This document shows positions 46,864 to 48,254 of a stretch of 48,254 bases of DNA, in pieces. The notes under the pieces were generated by a model, which was not told where the DNA came from, searched no databases, and worked only from the letters and a program-made list of their open reading frames with translations. The DNA comes from Anaerolineae bacterium (GTDB lineage Bacteria > Chloroflexota > Anaerolineae > B4-G1), in contig JADHWW010000003.1 in the NCBI GenBank assembly GCA_016783285.1, forward strand, positions 1-48,254, read 5' to 3'. The position numbers and the translations under genes were made by a program. How positions within the stretch are numbered: the first letter of the stretch is position 1; each line of letters begins with the position of its first letter.

Positions 46864-48254
46864 CTACATCATCGCTTCCTGTCCTGGGGCCAGCGCACGG
46901 CGCGAGAGTTCGGCCACCGCCCGCCAGGCCCGGTCGCCGGTCTTGCGGTACAGGTGCTCCAGGACGGCCACGAGTTCGTCACGGCTACAGCGGCCCATCA
47001 TCCTCCACTGGAGCGGCTGGCCAGTCTGGTAGGTGGCGTAGAGGTGATGAGCGATGTCTATCAGGGGCAAGTCCGCCTCGCGCTCGATTTGCCGCTCGAT
47101 GAACTCGACCCGCTGCCCGGGCGCGGCGACGGTGAAGCGCCTGCCCTTCTTGACCAGGTAGCCTCGCCCGGTGAAGTCCGAGAGTCTCCCGCCGCCGGTG
47201 ACCAGCCGCTTGCGCAGTTCGTCACCGCTGACAGTCGGCTGTCCGGCGATATAGAGCAGGTACAGTTTGGTCGTCTCGTCGAGCGTGGGGGGCAGGAGTT
47301 TCAGTTCATAGGACTTGATGAGCGAGTCCACCAGGTCGTCCAGGTCGTCCACGGCCTGGTCCACGTCCACCGGCTCCCCCTCTTTGAGGACGTGGGGCCA
47401 GTGTTTGGAGTAGATCTCCAGGCAGCGGCCCATGACGATGACGAACAGGTCGCCGTCGGAGAGTTGGCGGCTGGAAGTCTTGAGCCGCTCGACCGACGCC
47501 TGGGCGGCGAAGTAAATCTCGTCCTTGAGCGTCTCCCAGCCTACCGGCTGCCCATCCCCCGGCCGTTTGCGGCAGACGAAAGGGATGTCGTAGCCGATGT
47601 TGCCTACTTCGCCGTGAAGCCCTGTACGGCCCTCAGATTGGACAGAATAGACAGCAGCCACGTAGAAGCCGGCATTGAGGATAGCCAAGAGTACAGATTT
47701 CCAGGCCCAGGTTTCTTTGTGGTGAAACGTGAAAACCATCAGGCCCTTATCTTCGAGAACACGGTAGCATTGCTGAAAGACGCGGGTGAGGCCCCGGAAG
47801 AAGAAATCCTCGTCTTTTTCCTGCACCTTGTTCTGAACAATCTCTCTCGCCTTGGGCGTGATCTCTGGCTCAAACCAGGGATACGTATTCTTGAGCCCCA
47901 GCCGCAGCCAGACGTAGAAGAAATCGGCCAGTTCTGCATACATCACGTTGTCGCAATAAGGTGGATCAGTGACTATTGCATCCACCGACCGGTCGGGAAT
48001 CGAGGAGAGGTCCTCCGAAGTCTGTGCCCACAGGAGACCATTGCCCCGACCAGCCAGAATGCCGGCGAAATCCTTAGCCAAATCCGCTGCGACTGTGTCG
48101 CCTGTCTTTCGTCTGGCTGCGCCGTCTCGCTCAAATGGTCTGATGCCATAAACCTTCCCTCTGCGTGTCTTGCCAAAATACTTCACAAAACTGCCTCTCC
48201 CGTACTTTGTCCCCCAGACGTTGTTCTCAATCGGCTGGTCAATGGGATGAAAGG
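46864..48254 (-). CDS. DUF1156-type DNA methyltransferase, C-terminal part (5' end outside window)
   Basis: The frame is open to the window edge: upstream of the GTG at 48186 it continues FHPIDQPIENNVWGTKYGRGSF, typical of the family, so the start is outside. Motif IV is TDPPYCDNVMYAELADFFYVWLRLGL (TDPPYCDN), and motif I must lie further upstream or in the part not seen. GLMVFTFHHKETWAW and SVQSEGRTGLHGEVGN are also typical of DUF1156 proteins, which are adenine-type DNA methyltransferases of defence loci, often with a large ATPase and a helicase. The C-terminal 180 residues are helical with no recognised domain. Two small genes follow on the same strand. Confidence 0.88.
   Translation of the reverse strand, partial: FHPIDQPIENNVWGTKYGRGSFVKYFGKTRRGKVYGIRPFERDGAARRKTGDTVAADLAKDFAGILAGRGNGLLWAQTSEDLSSIPDRSVDAIVTDPPYCDNVMYAELADFFYVWLRLGLKNTYPWFEPEITPKAREIVQNKVQEKDEDFFFRGLTRVFQQCYRVLEDKGLMVFTFHHKETWAWKSVLLAILNAGFYVAAVYSVQSEGRTGLHGEVGNIGYDIPFVCRKRPGDGQPVGWETLKDEIYFAAQASVERLKTSSRQLSDGDLFVIVMGRCLEIYSKHWPHVLKEGEPVDVDQAVDDLDDLVDSLIKSYELKLLPPTLDETTKLYLLYIAGQPTVSGDELRKRLVTGGGRLSDFTGRGYLVKKGRRFTVAAPGQRVEFIERQIEREADLPLIDIAHHLYATYQTGQPLQWRMMGRCSRDELVAVLEHLYRKTGDRAWRAVAELSRRALAPGQEAMM

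Overview
The window looks like a chromosomal segment of a GC-rich, probably anaerobic or facultative bacterium, most likely a member of the Chloroflexota (Anaerolineae-like). This is inference. It rests on exported proteins with long acidic Val/Glu linkers after the lipobox, a small exported protein ending in VFLPLVMRNYS, an NBR1-type Ig lipoprotein, a SNF2 helicase/SWIM protein pair, and several families of short palindromic repeats between and inside genes. No rRNA, CRISPR array, phage genes or complete insertion sequence is present. There is one tRNA (Asn).

Left part (1-5.7 kb): the tail of an unknown gene, a C39-like cysteine peptidase with a small partner gene, then a SNF2-family helicase carrying an RpoA-CTD-like N-terminus, followed by a SWIM zinc-finger protein.

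Lysine catabolism block (5.7-15.3 kb, minus strand, probably one long operon read from about 15.3 kb): IclR regulator, metal-dependent amidohydrolase, lysine-ketoglutarate reductase, saccharopine dehydrogenase, lysine 2,3-aminomutase (KamA), a two-subunit glutaconate-type CoA-transferase and a thiolase. KamA together with the saccharopine enzymes, without the usual KamDE/Kdd/Kce/Kal partners, is unusual and may mark an undescribed route. A second, divergent IclR gene is broken by an in-frame stop. IclR-type palindromes lie between the two. An orphan branched-chain-type substrate-binding lipoprotein follows.

Scarred region (17.8-22.7 kb): a SWIM-gene relic, a MITE with target-site duplication, an Eco57I-type DNA methyltransferase whose nuclease partner has an in-frame TGA beside its catalytic core, and a saccharopine dehydrogenase relic interrupted by a second MITE with a 9-bp duplication.

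Metabolic and transport genes (22.7-35 kb): a four-subunit 2-oxoacid:ferredoxin oxidoreductase, an ECF transporter (fused double ATPase, S and T components), a RelE/ParE-type toxin-antitoxin pair, an MFS exporter, a MalY/PatB aminotransferase, and a corrinoid protein next to a non-pyrrolysine MttB-family methyltransferase.

Envelope genes and cofactor (35-45.3 kb): a membrane-anchored glycoside-hydrolase-like protein, tRNA-Asn, an NBR1-Ig lipoprotein, a methyltransferase, two exported proteins, a Zn-dependent dehydrogenase with an LsrF-like aldolase, and mogA-moeA. Both Moco genes carry in-frame 24-bp tandem repeats.

Right edge (45.3-48.25 kb): a nucleotidyltransferase-fold protein, two small unknown genes and the C-terminal part of a DUF1156-type DNA methyltransferase, probably the end of a defence-type locus that continues outside the window.
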